Shown here: positions 42,589 through 51,985 of the stretch, piece after piece
Numbering within the stretch: position 1 is the first letter of the stretch
Layout: each line of letters starts with the position of its first letter
Assembly: GCF_013087515.1 (NCBI RefSeq)
Contig: NZ_JABFCN010000070.1
Location: 62,001 to 126,000, forward strand
Direction of reading: 5' to 3'
DNA: 64,000 bases
From: Rhizobium sophorae
GTDB taxonomy: Bacteria; Pseudomonadota; Alphaproteobacteria; Rhizobiales; Rhizobiaceae
Position numbers and translations under genes: made by a program
The notes under the pieces: generated by a model
What the model was told of the DNA's origin: nothing
Database searches by the model: none
Seen by the model: only the letters and a program-made list of their open reading frames with translations

Positions 42589-43292
42589 TGTTCCGCAGTC
42601 AGTCCGCTTCGATTACCAGGGTCACCTTTGTTATCGTCACCGTTGTCTTGGTGATGCTGGCTGGTCGAGAGCTCTACGCTTCGATAAGAACGGCCAGCAT
42701 CTCGATCGTCGCCGAAAGGATCGAGCGTGGCGAAACCGTTGCGGATGATGTCGTGACCAAATATGCGTCGCGCAGTGTCGACGTCGTTGGCGGACACTAT
42801 TGTCGATCCGACATCGTGGCTGCTGGTGTAACCCTCGTTCTGGCGCAACTCGATCGGCAGAATGTCAATGTCAATTACGACGGCTGGGCCGCGGCAGCAT
42901 CGAGTGCGCGCCAGTATCTGCGGCATGCGCTTTCGTGTATGCCGACGAACAGCAATTTTTGGCTTCGTCTTGCGGCCGTGCAGTCGACAATTGCGGAAGA
43001 GCCGGCCTCGATCGCGGGAATGATGAAGCGTTCGGTTGCGCTTGCGCCGTACGACCAGGTGATGATCCTGACGCGATTTTATTTCTGGAACGATTTCACT
43101 GATGCAACACTTGTCGCGGCGAAAAGCGCGCTCGACAGCGATCTCATGACCATGCTGAAACGGGGCGATCGTTGCAGGGTCAATGCCACGATAAGAGAGA
43201 TCAGCCCACAGCTCCGCCCGATCTTCGATCGCAGCTGGACAAACGTCGGAGAGGCCGCGACGGCGCGGTTCCGACAGCGCTGCAGCAAGTAA
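42588..43292 (+). CDS. Unknown membrane-anchored protein coupled to pssP
   Basis: 234 aa. Its ATG overlaps the pssP stop (TGATG), so translation is coupled. An N-terminal membrane helix (ITRVTFVIVTVVLVMLAG) precedes an alpha-helical periplasmic domain with TPR-like character (GWAAAASSARQYLRHALSCM, FWLRLAAVQSTIAEEPASIA) and four cysteines. No family recognised. The position argues for a part in EPS polymerisation or export. Confidence 0.75.
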   Translation: MFRSQSASITRVTFVIVTVVLVMLAGRELYASIRTASISIVAERIERGETVADDVVTKYASRSVDVVGGHYCRSDIVAAGVTLVLAQLDRQNVNVNYDGWAAAASSARQYLRHALSCMPTNSNFWLRLAAVQSTIAEEPASIAGMMKRSVALAPYDQVMILTRFYFWNDFTDATLVAAKSALDSDLMTMLKRGDRCRVNATIREISPQLRPIFDRSWTNVGEAATARFRQRCSK

Positions 43293-43376
43293 TCATCGAG
43301 GCTGGTTCTTAGAGAAAGTTCCAAGCTTTTGGCTGACAGGCTACGGCTCTTTCACTTGGCCGAATTCAACTTGCAT

Positions 43377-43416
43377 AAAACAACGCCCGCGGTCTGCGCG
43401 GCGGGCGTTGCATTTT
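43377..43416. terminator. Bidirectional terminator between pssP operon and rapA-like gene
   Basis: Stem CAACGCCCGC ... GCGGGCGTTG with AAAA on its left and ATTTT on its right, so it serves transcripts from both sides. Located between two convergent stops. Confidence 0.85.
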
Positions 43417-43432
43417 GATTGGCGATTGATGA

Positions 43433-44128
43433 TCAGACTTCTGCGTCCGCGCCAGTGATGTTGAGTGTCAGAACGCCGGCGTCGGTGTGGCCTTCTCCGT
43501 CGGAGATCTTGTAGAACTGGATGGTCTCTGTGACCTGGTCCCCCGGAGCGATATCTGCTGTCAGATCATAGGTGAATGATCCATCCGCTTTTACATGGAA
43601 CGTACCATACGTACCGGCGACGTCGGTTGTTGCGCTCGGGTCGCCGTTTACGGTCGTGGTGCCGAATAGGCGGAGGAAGAGGTGGCCATTGTCGCCGGCA
43701 ATGTCGTTGTCCAGGGCGTTGCCGCTGATGGCGTCGCCTTCGGTGAAGCTGTAGTTGTCGTCGACAGCGATCGGCTTTACCTGGCTTACGCCCTGAATAT
43801 TCAGGGTGAATAGGCCGACATCGGTGTGACCGGCACCATCAGAGATCTTGTACGAGACCTTCTCCTGGAGCAATTCACCGTTGGTGAAGCCGACTTTGGC
43901 AGCGTCGCTCAGAACGTAGGTATAGCTGCCGTCCGGCTTAACGAAGAAGGTGCCGTAATCGCCCTGGATCTCGGTGACCTGGCTGTTGCCTTGCTTGGAG
44001 CCAACGCCCTGCTGATCGAAGAAACGAAGGAACAAGTTCCCATCGGATGTATCGTTCGCCAGCAGATTTCCGGAAATAGCGTCGGTTTCCAGGAATGTTG
44101 CACTATCATCTGTTGCATGAATAGCCAT
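43433..44128 (-). CDS. rapA: RapA-like two-domain cadherin-like (CHDL) secreted adhesin
   Basis: 231 aa without a signal peptide. Two tandem VCBS/cadherin-like modules: residues about 5-110 (SGNLLANDTSDGNLFLRFFD ... YKISDGAGHTDVG) and about 118-228 (SGNALDNDIAGDNGHLFLRL ... YKISDGEGHTDAG). Size and two-module layout match the 24-kDa calcium-binding Rap proteins of R. leguminosarum, exported by PrsDE and bound to EPS. The prsDE genes lie 2.7 kb away. Confidence 0.85.
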   Translation of the reverse strand: MAIHATDDSATFLETDAISGNLLANDTSDGNLFLRFFDQQGVGSKQGNSQVTEIQGDYGTFFVKPDGSYTYVLSDAAKVGFTNGELLQEKVSYKISDGAGHTDVGLFTLNIQGVSQVKPIAVDDNYSFTEGDAISGNALDNDIAGDNGHLFLRLFGTTTVNGDPSATTDVAGTYGTFHVKADGSFTYDLTADIAPGDQVTETIQFYKISDGEGHTDAGVLTLNITGADAEV

Positions 44129-44819
44129 TACTGTCTCTCCTCGGATTGTTCTTTGCTAGGTCAATTCTGACCTTTAGCGAGCTGGTCGATTAAGGATATC
44201 TTAATACAGAGAGTCAAGGGTGCAATTAACAGCAAGTGAACATTTTCGGGTGTATTGTACAATAATGACACACCTGTGACACGCATAAGGCGATGAAACG
44301 CATGGTAATTATTGCGTTAATAATAAGTGAAAATACCAAATGGTAGATTCGGACTTATGTTTCTTCGGAGGAGAAGAAATGTTTATTCAGCAGCAATTTA
44401 TAAGAATACGCGGAGGTGCTTATCCTCAGATGAGATGTTGATACAATCACTACGGGCTACAGCTTGAAATCTCAGTCTTGCTTCGGTTCCCGCACCGGCG
44501 TCTGCTTTTCGACGAAGTAACTGATGTCATGATTTTGTAACATTTGTTTATCAAGTAATGTTTCTCTCGAAGCGCAATTGGCGTAAAATAATATGCGATG
44601 CGTGGAGAATAATCTTATTTGCACTAGAGATATTGGGTAACATCGTCGTAACTGTGCGACGAAATTTTTGTTGCAGTGCAAAATATTTGATAAACGAAGA
44701 TGTTTTGTGGTGAGCGTAAGAATTATCGTGAGATAGAACGCATTTTAGTGTTCCATTTTAGCAGGCAGAGAGAGGTCTGCGGGTAAAAGATTTTCCAGTA
44801 TCTTTGGGAGATCACAGGC
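44129..44819. other. Long AT-rich intergenic region between rapA and plyA
   Basis: About 690 bases of divergent upstream DNA, strikingly AT-rich compared with the genes. No convincing gene: a 69-codon minus frame at 44472-44681 has no ribosome site or family pattern. It probably contains both promoters and regulator binding sites. I noticed a TGACACACCTGTGACAC motif at about 44267-44283 but cannot assign it. Confidence 0.4.
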
Positions 44820-46433
44820 GTGACCGTCTATTATGTAAATTCCGCAACAGGATCCAATCAGAACAGTGGAGTGAGCGAGCAATCGGCTTTCGCGACACTT
44901 TCCGCTGTCGAATCCTTGAGGCTAAAGCCGGGAGACAGCGTGCTGCTTGCCGCCGGAAGCGTGTTTAACGAGCAATTCGACCTGAAATACTCCGGCACTG
45001 TCAGCTCTCCGATTACAATTGGCAGTTACGGCGTTGGCGATGCGCCGATTATTCACAGCAGCAATGACGGCATCCACGGCTCGAAGGCTTCAAACATCAT
45101 CGTGGAGAACATCAAGATTGCTGATACCGGCGGTGCGGCGATATATGCGGGAAATGTCTCCAACTGGACCGTCCGCAACGTCGAGGTCGAAAATACCGGA
45201 CTTGCCGGCAAGCCCGGTTCCGTCAATTTCCAGAGCAGCCAGAACATTACCATCGAGAACAGCAAGATTTCCGGGGTAAATGGAGACGGCATCTGGATGG
45301 ATAAAGTGGTTGGCGTTACCATCGTTAATAATCTGGTCATCAACAGCCAGGGCGCTGCGGCAGACGCCGTTCAGTTGAACGACAGCAGCAATATCCTTAT
45401 CAAGGGTAACCACCTAGAGCAGACGGAGACCAACAGCGCAAAAGGCGTCCTGGTGCTTGTTCGGGCTGTAAATGCAGCAGTCGAGGACAACACCGTGATC
45501 GGCGGCGGTTTCGGGATAGGTGCCAATGCGGGCACGAATATCGCCATTCACGACAACGACATCTCGGGATACGGCGGCTATAGTTGGTCCTACGGTATCG
45601 GCCTTGGCGATCAAGGCAATGCGACAAATTACGATATCAGTGGAAACTATATTCACGACGGCGTCTGGGGCGTGTCGATCAGCGCTGCAGGTTATCCCAG
45701 TTATGCACGCACCGATATCGATATTTATGGTAATGTTTTTGACGACCTGTCGTCCTCGGCGCTGAAGGTCGACAGGCCTGCATCGGGATCTTTCCATGAA
45801 AATATCATCGACAGCGCGGTGTCGACGTTGACGATGCCCGTCGCAATTGCCCTCCAGAGCACCTTCTTGATCAACGACAATAAGACCCTGGAGCAAGCGC
45901 AGGCCGAACTCGACGCCACGAGTGGCGACGACACCCCGTCGAACAGTGAGACGCCTACCACGCCGGTTGTGGAGCCGCCTGTCGAACCGTCAACACCGAC
46001 GCAGACAAGCACTCCGGCGCCCGCGGACGAAGTGCACGTTCCGACCGCACCCACCGTCGCCGTTCCCAGGATTGTTGCAGCCCATGACAGCCTGAAAATC
46101 TCCACGGATACGGGCAGCGCCTATCATGGCAATCTCCTTGAAAACGATAGCGCAATCAATGGAACCGTGCTGCTTCGTCGCTTCGGTGACAGTGCCGTGG
46201 ATAAGCATGGCCTGACGCTGACCGGGAAATACGGGGTCATCCATGTGCAGAGCGATGGTGATTACACCTATACGGTCGATGCGGTGAAAATCGCCGGTCT
46301 CAGCGGGAAGGTCAGCGAATCCTTCCAATATAAAATTTCTGACGGCGCTTCTCACATCGATACCGACTCGCTCGGCGTGTATATCAATGTGGACGCGTTC
46401 CATAGCAGCCAAGCGTCGCACCTGCTGGTTTGA
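44820..46433 (+). CDS. plyA: PlyA-like secreted EPS glycanase (right-handed beta-helix plus CHDL module)
   Basis: 537 aa from a GTG start with GGGAG upstream. There is no signal peptide, as expected for type I secretion. Residues about 1-350 show PbH1 beta-helix repeats (many NIxIxNN-type turns such as SQNITIENSKISGVNGDGIW). A Pro/Thr-rich linker follows (about 375-410), then one CHDL module (about 420-525) ending in YKISDGASHIDTDS, the same type as in the RapA-like protein. Located directly before prsDE, like plyA in R. leguminosarum. Confidence 0.72.
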   Translation: MTVYYVNSATGSNQNSGVSEQSAFATLSAVESLRLKPGDSVLLAAGSVFNEQFDLKYSGTVSSPITIGSYGVGDAPIIHSSNDGIHGSKASNIIVENIKIADTGGAAIYAGNVSNWTVRNVEVENTGLAGKPGSVNFQSSQNITIENSKISGVNGDGIWMDKVVGVTIVNNLVINSQGAAADAVQLNDSSNILIKGNHLEQTETNSAKGVLVLVRAVNAAVEDNTVIGGGFGIGANAGTNIAIHDNDISGYGGYSWSYGIGLGDQGNATNYDISGNYIHDGVWGVSISAAGYPSYARTDIDIYGNVFDDLSSSALKVDRPASGSFHENIIDSAVSTLTMPVAIALQSTFLINDNKTLEQAQAELDATSGDDTPSNSETPTTPVVEPPVEPSTPTQTSTPAPADEVHVPTAPTVAVPRIVAAHDSLKISTDTGSAYHGNLLENDSAINGTVLLRRFGDSAVDKHGLTLTGKYGVIHVQSDGDYTYTVDAVKIAGLSGKVSESFQYKISDGASHIDTDSLGVYINVDAFHSSQASHLLV

Positions 46434-46864
46434 ATCACGCCAAACTAGAGAGCGACGGCCCGCTGTTCAGCACTTGAAAGCTTGATGATGAAGGGGTGTC
46501 GCCGTTCATAGGAAAAATGAACTATAGATTGAATTTGTAGTTAACGCCCCAGTAAACGTCGCTAATATGCGCGCGATACGTTCATCCCTCTGCGCCGTTG
46601 TTGGGAAATTTGCGATTTTCACTTGCTTAGGTTGGTATATTTAGCGTAGCGTCAAGTCAGAATCCCTGAAGCCGCTCGTTATAAATTGGAATTTTTGGTC
46701 ACTTTTTGGTTGGATTCATGTAATAGGTCGTGGGCTTGCAAGCGGGTCCGGCGGTGTCGGGGGTCCAAGGCAGTCGTGTCATTGATCGGGCGTGATGGAC
46801 CCGGAGCTGGAGTGTGCGCCGGCATATTTGCTTTCGTGCGATGCGGTAAGAGAGGGATTACTTC
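46434..46864. other. Intergenic region before prsD
   Basis: About 430 bases, AT-rich in its left half. I see no gene, terminator or known operator; frames in the right half lack support. Probably the prsDE promoter region. Confidence 0.4.
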
Positions 46865-48631
46865 GTGTTTCAGAGTTCAGCAGCCGATGTCAGCGAGCCA
46901 TCCAAAGCATTAAAGAAATGCAAGGGGGGGCTTGTTTTCATTGGAATAGCAAGCGCGCTTATCAACATCCTATACCTTACAAGTTCATTTTTTATGCTTG
47001 AGGTGTATGATCGGGTCATTCCCAGCAAAAGCATACCTTCTCTGGCTGTCCTGGCAATACTTGCGTTGATGCTTTACACGTTTCAAGGAGCGTTCGAGGT
47101 TCTGCGAAGCAGGATGCTGGTGCGTGTTGCCGGAGCGCTTGACGAGATGGTGAACGGGCGCGTGTTCCGCGCGCTGATCAAGGCTCCGTTGAAGGTCAAA
47201 ATCGGCGGCGACGGGCTTCAGCCGTTGCGCGACTTCGACCAGATCAGAACCTTCCTGTCCGGCCAGGGTCCGACAGCGATGTTCGATCTGCCATGGTTGC
47301 CGTTCTATATCGTGATCTGCTTCCTCTTTCATCCGGCGATCGGATATATCGCGATTGGTGGAGCGCTGGTTCTCGCCATCCTGACGTTCATGACCAATCA
47401 GGGAACGCGTACGCTCTCAAAAAAGCAATCTGACTCCGCCAATATGCGAAATGCCTTCGCGCAGACCTCGATCCGCAACTCCGAGGTCATCCACGCCATG
47501 GGCATGGCAGGCACGATGGCCGAAATCTGGGATCGCAAGAACAGTGAATACCGGACGATCACCCGGCAGGCATCGGATATCGGCAATGGATATGCGACCT
47601 TGTCGAAGATTTTCCGTATTGCTTTGCAATCGGGAACGCTCGCGACCGGCGCGATCCTGGTCATTCAGGGGCAGGCCTCTTCGGGCATTATCATCGCCGG
47701 CTCGATATTAACCTCGCGCGCCCTGGCGCCTGTCGAAGCGGCGATAGGGAATTGGCGTGGTTTCGTTTCTGCTCAGCAGAGTTGGGCGCGGCTTTCGAGC
47801 CTGCTGAAAACCATTCCTGAGATTCCGGCCCCTCTTGCGCTCGCGGCTCCTACCAAGCAAGTCACTGTCGAAGGACTGGCGAGCGGGCCGCCGGCAGGTC
47901 AGCGCCTGGTCATTTCCGATGTCAGCTTCGGCTTACGGGCAGGGAGCGCGCTTGGGGTCATTGGTTACAGTGCCTCGGGTAAGTCGTCGTTGGCACGGGC
48001 GATGATGGGTATCTGGCCGACCGTCAGAGGATCTATTCGTCTGGATGGCGCAGCACTCGACCAGTGGGACGGCGACGCACTTGGCCGGCATATCGGTTAT
48101 CTCCCGCAGGATGTAGAGCTTTTCTCGGGAACCGTTGCGCAGAATATCTGCCGTTTTGCGAAGGAAATGTCGCCTGAGAAGGTGGTTGCCGCGGCGAGAG
48201 CGGCGCGTGTTCACGATCTCATCCTGCGTCTGCCGAATGGTTACGAAACCGAAATCGGCGAAGGCGGTGCTGCGCTTTCGGCTGGCCAGAGACAGCGTAT
48301 CGCGCTGGCAAGAGCGCTTTACGGCGAGCCATTCCTCGTCGTGCTCGACGAGCCAAACTCCAATCTCGATGAAGAAGGCGAGCGGGCGCTGAGTGCCGCG
48401 ATCATGAGCGTGCGGGCGCGGGGCGGCATTGTGGTCGTCATCGCACATCGATCCGGCGTTCTGGCCGTCTGCGACTTCGTGCTGATGATGCAGGACGGCC
48501 GCATGATCGCGTTCGGTCCCAAAGAAGAAGTTCTGGCGAGAGTCAGCCGGCCGGAAGCGGCGCGCACGCCGATTGCCGAGCGCGTGGCTCAGCTTAAAGT
48601 CGTGGTCGACGGCATGAATGCGGCCGAATAG
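46865..48631 (+). CDS. prsD: PrsD, type I secretion ABC transporter
   Basis: 588 aa with a GTG start (AGGG nine bases upstream). N-terminal membrane domain with several helices (about 25-310), then an ATPase domain: Walker A GYSASGKSS (K373), signature LSAGQRQR, Walker B VVLDEPNSNLD. This is the PrtD/AprD-type architecture. With PrsE it exports proteins lacking signal peptides, here most likely PlyA and the RapA-like adhesin. Confidence 0.93.
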   Translation: MFQSSAADVSEPSKALKKCKGGLVFIGIASALINILYLTSSFFMLEVYDRVIPSKSIPSLAVLAILALMLYTFQGAFEVLRSRMLVRVAGALDEMVNGRVFRALIKAPLKVKIGGDGLQPLRDFDQIRTFLSGQGPTAMFDLPWLPFYIVICFLFHPAIGYIAIGGALVLAILTFMTNQGTRTLSKKQSDSANMRNAFAQTSIRNSEVIHAMGMAGTMAEIWDRKNSEYRTITRQASDIGNGYATLSKIFRIALQSGTLATGAILVIQGQASSGIIIAGSILTSRALAPVEAAIGNWRGFVSAQQSWARLSSLLKTIPEIPAPLALAAPTKQVTVEGLASGPPAGQRLVISDVSFGLRAGSALGVIGYSASGKSSLARAMMGIWPTVRGSIRLDGAALDQWDGDALGRHIGYLPQDVELFSGTVAQNICRFAKEMSPEKVVAAARAARVHDLILRLPNGYETEIGEGGAALSAGQRQRIALARALYGEPFLVVLDEPNSNLDEEGERALSAAIMSVRARGGIVVVIAHRSGVLAVCDFVLMMQDGRMIAFGPKEEVLARVSRPEAARTPIAERVAQLKVVVDGMNAAE

Positions 48632-48646
48632 GCCAGAGGGAAGATT

Positions 48647-49954
48647 GTGAGCAAAGTTATCAGTGAATCCAAGCGCTCCCTTAATCGGCATGTTGCCGTT
48701 GTCGGTGTGTTGTCGATAGCCCTCGTTTGCGGCATTGGCGGTTGGGCGGCGACGACAGAGCTTTCGAGCGCTGTCATCGGTGAGGGCGTGATCGTCGTCG
48801 ACGGCGATGTCAAGAAGGTCCAGCACCTGACAGGTGGTATCGTGTCGGAGTTGCTGGTTTCCGAAAACGACCATGTGACGGCAGGGCAGGTGCTGATACG
48901 GCTCGATGGGACAACGACGAGAGCGAATCTCTCGATTGTCGAAAGCACCCTGGCTCAGCTTTATGCGCGCCGCGCCCGTCTGAAGGCGGAACGAATCGGG
49001 GCCGATTCGTTCGAGGTCGAGGAAAACATCAGGGATCTGACATCCAGCACCTCCGCCGAGAAGCTTCTTGATGGCGAGCAAAAGTTGTTCGACAGCCGCA
49101 GGACGGCACTTATCGGAATGAAGAGCCAGTTGGCATCGCGCAAGGATCAACTGGGCGAGCAGGTAAAGGGATTGGTCGTTCAGATCAATGCCACCAACGA
49201 TGCCTTGGCCTTGATCGAACAGGAGCTTGAGGGCATTGATACGCTCTACAAGAAGGGGCTCGTCACGCTTCAGCGTTTGAACACGCTCAAGCGCGCCCGC
49301 GCCGATCTCCAGGGCAACAGCGGCCAGGAGATCGCAGCTAAGGCAGAAGCCGAGGGCAAGGCAATCGAGATCGATCGCCAGTCGATCCAGCTGGATGAGG
49401 ATCGTCGTTCGGAGATTGCAAAGGACCTGACCGACGTCGAGGCGCAGATCGCCGAATATGAAGAGCGCCGCGGAACCGCACTCGATCAGCTGCACCGTCT
49501 TGACATTACCGCACCGTTGACTGGGCGAGTTCACGAACTTTCGGTTCACACCGTCAACGGTGTCATTGATCCTGGTCAGACGTTGATGCTCGTCGTTCCC
49601 GAAAATAACGAGCTTACGGTCGAGGCGAAAGTCGCCACCCGCGATATTGACCAGGTTCACGTTGGCCAGTCCGTCGACGTGCGTTTCAGCGCTTTCGATC
49701 AACGCACGACGCCTGATGTGAGCGGGGAGATTACCTCGATCGCGCCCGATATCGTCAAGGACGAGCGCACGGGCATCAGCTACTATCCATTGCGCGTCAA
49801 GCCGAAAGCTGAGAGCATCGCCAAATTGAAGACAATAAAACTCTATCCCGGCATGCCGGCGGAGGTCTTCATCAAGATCGGCGATCGGACCGTGATATCC
49901 TATCTGACGAAGCCGCTGACCGATCAGATGCAGCACGTATTTCGCCAGGAGTGA
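48647..49954 (+). CDS. prsE: PrsE, type I secretion membrane fusion protein
   Basis: 435 aa from a GTG start with AGAGGGAAG upstream, 15 bases after prsD. N-terminal anchor helix (HVAVVGVLSIALVCGIGGWA), lipoyl half-motif (HLTGGIVSELLVSENDHVTA), long coiled coil (about 90-270), and the HlyD C-terminus (LTGRVHELSVHTVNGVIDPG ... LKTIKLYPGMPAEVFIKIGD). It bridges PrsD to a TolC-like channel not in the window. Confidence 0.93.
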   Translation: MSKVISESKRSLNRHVAVVGVLSIALVCGIGGWAATTELSSAVIGEGVIVVDGDVKKVQHLTGGIVSELLVSENDHVTAGQVLIRLDGTTTRANLSIVESTLAQLYARRARLKAERIGADSFEVEENIRDLTSSTSAEKLLDGEQKLFDSRRTALIGMKSQLASRKDQLGEQVKGLVVQINATNDALALIEQELEGIDTLYKKGLVTLQRLNTLKRARADLQGNSGQEIAAKAEAEGKAIEIDRQSIQLDEDRRSEIAKDLTDVEAQIAEYEERRGTALDQLHRLDITAPLTGRVHELSVHTVNGVIDPGQTLMLVVPENNELTVEAKVATRDIDQVHVGQSVDVRFSAFDQRTTPDVSGEITSIAPDIVKDERTGISYYPLRVKPKAESIAKLKTIKLYPGMPAEVFIKIGDRTVISYLTKPLTDQMQHVFRQE

Positions 49955-50028
49955 TTGGCGGCTGTTTCGCGTCATTAGGAGCACCGACGTTTCGAAGCAG
50001 CCGTTGTCACCCGCCAGGATGAGATTGG

Positions 50029-50799
50029 ATGACTTCGGCTTGCTCGAACAGGCATGAGCGTCCATTTCACGAAATTGTCTCAAGTCTGCTGCAAGGTCTT
50101 CTCATGATATGTTTGCAGCTTTGGCAAGCGTTGCCGACTGAGAGGCGACCGGCTTATGGACTGGTTCTGTTTTTGGCGTGTCTGGTGATGCTTTCAGCGG
50201 TCAAAAACGGCTATGCCGATAGTCCTCAGCCGCTGAAAATAGTGGCCTTCGGAACATCCTTGACGGCCCGCGGAGGATGGCAGCCTGCCCTTGAGACAGA
50301 GCTTGCAGCTTGCGTGCAGAAGTCGGTGAAGGTCGAGAGCGTTGCAAAAAGCGGTGAAACGTCACTATGGGCTCTGACCCAGATTGATCGCGTCGTTGCC
50401 GAGCAGCCGGATATCATCCTGATTGAGCTCTACGCCAATGATGCGACATTGCATCGGTTCGTTTCGCTTGCGCAAAGCCGAAAGAATATCGGCGACATCC
50501 TCGACCAGCTCCGGCAGCGCCTGCCGCAAGCGCGGATCATCGTCATGGGCATGAATCCGTTTTCGGGACTACGTGGGCTCATCCGCCCCTTTGTCGACAG
50601 CTACATCTCGGCACATCAGGCGGAGGCGCAAAAACGTGGTCTGGAGTTTGTCGACCACCGGCCCAACTGGGAGCGTCTGACGCCGGATGATCTGGCCAAG
50701 GCAATTCCTGATGGCGTGCATCCTCTGCCCGACATAGCCTCCAAAATCATCGCGCCTGAGCTCGTTAAACGTATCGCCGGCAACAATTGCGGAGAATGA
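50029..50799 (+). CDS. SGNH/GDSL hydrolase (orf3 of the prsDE region)
   Basis: 256 aa from 50029; an ATG at 50104 is an alternative. A signal/anchor segment (LVLFLACLVMLSAVKNGYA) precedes a TesA-like domain. Block I reads FGTSLTARGGW: the catalytic Ser is kept but the usual Asp of GDSL is Thr. Block III is LIELYANDA and the catalytic pair is D-G-V-H. Probably a periplasmic esterase or deacetylase that could trim EPS substituents. It follows prsE in the same direction and converges with pssE. Confidence 0.82.
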   Translation: MTSACSNRHERPFHEIVSSLLQGLLMICLQLWQALPTERRPAYGLVLFLACLVMLSAVKNGYADSPQPLKIVAFGTSLTARGGWQPALETELAACVQKSVKVESVAKSGETSLWALTQIDRVVAEQPDIILIELYANDATLHRFVSLAQSRKNIGDILDQLRQRLPQARIIVMGMNPFSGLRGLIRPFVDSYISAHQAEAQKRGLEFVDHRPNWERLTPDDLAKAIPDGVHPLPDIASKIIAPELVKRIAGNNCGE

Positions 50800-50842
50800 A
50801 AATTCGCTCGTAAGCGTCAGAGTCTATGACCGCTCTCAGGGC

Positions 50843-51319
50843 TCAGACTGTCGCAATATAGTTTTTCAGGTAGGTGACCAGTGAAGCCCGACCGGCTTCC
50901 GACGAATCTTCGTGAGATGGGCTATCCAGCTCTTCGAGCAGATAGTTCCGGAGATCGTCATCTGTGTGCGCGACATAGATGCCCGGCCGGCCCACGAGCT
51001 GGCTTACCGTGGCGAGCTGATGATCGTTTCGGTGCTCGCCGAGAGCCGCCTGCCGGGGAACGAGAATGATCGGCTTCCCAAAACGCTTGGCCGTAAGCAC
51101 AGTGCCAATTCCCGCATGAGAGACGATGACACTTGCATCGCGAAAGACGTTATCAAAGTCTTTGGGCTCGATATTCTTGATCCATTTCATATTCTGTGGC
51201 GTGTAGGTGCCCTTGCCGATCTGCGCCAGAACCGGTTTCGACAGTTCGTTTGCGAAGGTGTCGACAGCCTTGACGAGGCGATCAAACGGCAGCTGCGTTC
51301 CGACGGTGACAAGGATCAA
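50843..51319 (-). CDS. pssE: PssE, Alg13-like catalytic-partner of glucuronosyl transferase
   Basis: 158 aa from a TTG at 51319 with AGGAG seven bases upstream; the TTG overlaps the pssD stop (TTGA). GT28-type C-terminal domain: ILVTVGTQLPFDRLVKAV, VSHAGIGTVLTAKRFGKPII, LVPRQAALGEHRNDHQLA. PssD and PssE together form the glucuronosyl-(beta1-4)-glucosyl transferase that adds the second sugar of the EPS repeat. Confidence 0.9.
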   Translation of the reverse strand: MILVTVGTQLPFDRLVKAVDTFANELSKPVLAQIGKGTYTPQNMKWIKNIEPKDFDNVFRDASVIVSHAGIGTVLTAKRFGKPIILVPRQAALGEHRNDHQLATVSQLVGRPGIYVAHTDDDLRNYLLEELDSPSHEDSSEAGRASLVTYLKNYIATV

Positions 51320-51774
51320 AGGACAGCTCCTGCGTAATGGGGGCCATCCGGCCTCGACAGATGTTGCCATTGCGTCAGCCAGAGTGTCGCAATATGCCCG
51401 GCCAGTTTACCCGATAGAGACAGCTTCTCGACATTGGCGACGCTATCGATCCAGATCGTCCGCTTGCCCGTCAATTTGCCGGCCACTAGGCAAAAAAGCC
51501 CGGGTGCGGCACCGGTCGAGATGATGACGTCGGGCCTGTGCTTGATGACGATGGAGAAGGCGGTGAAAAAGCACCGGATCGACATGGTAATCGAGTCGCG
51601 ACTGCAATCGGGAAGCACCAGACCGTCACGAATGTCGTATTTGGCAAGCAGGCCCGGGATGGTCGTTGCAAAGACGATATCGCAGCCTTCGAACGCGCTG
51701 CGCATAGCCATCAGCTGCTCCCAATGGCCGCCTCCTGACGAGGCTGCGAGAACCTTCAATTTCTTCTCAGTCAT
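51316..51774 (-). CDS. pssD: PssD, Alg14-like membrane partner of glucuronosyl transferase
   Basis: 152 aa from the ATG at 51774 with AGGAGATG upstream. Alg14-like pattern: KVLAASSGGGHWEQLMAMRS, HRPDVIISTGAAPGLFCLVA, GKRTIWIDSVANVEKLSLSG. It recruits PssE to the membrane-bound lipid acceptor. Translationally coupled to pssE; a 211-base gap separates it from pssC. Confidence 0.9.
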   Translation of the reverse strand: MTEKKLKVLAASSGGGHWEQLMAMRSAFEGCDIVFATTIPGLLAKYDIRDGLVLPDCSRDSITMSIRCFFTAFSIVIKHRPDVIISTGAAPGLFCLVAGKLTGKRTIWIDSVANVEKLSLSGKLAGHIATLWLTQWQHLSRPDGPHYAGAVL

Positions 51775-51985
51775 AGACAGGCATCTCCTATATTTGACCG
51801 ACGATAAGAGCGAAAAACCGATTTGTTCGCGCAGCGGTTGTGTCACGATAGTTCAGCGGAAGTGTAGCATTTTTCGCCCGGTTGGTTGAAGCCGTGAAGT
51901 TTATAAACCGGCAATTACGCATGATGTTTTCGTCTGAAACAGAATAACGGCCAAATCTCATCCGAGCGCGCCCGCGCAAATGATA

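Noticed and set aside
44472..44681. 69-codon minus-strand frame in the AT-rich gap
   Set aside because: No ribosome site, not hydrophobic or domain-like, and isolated in noncoding DNA.
46686..46913. 75-codon frame overlapping the prsD start
   Set aside because: Overlaps the well-supported GTG start of prsD and has no family features.
47933..50083. 716-codon minus-strand open frame opposite prsD and prsE
   Set aside because: It has no family pattern and lies antisense to two genes with intact ABC and HlyD motifs; it arises from high GC.
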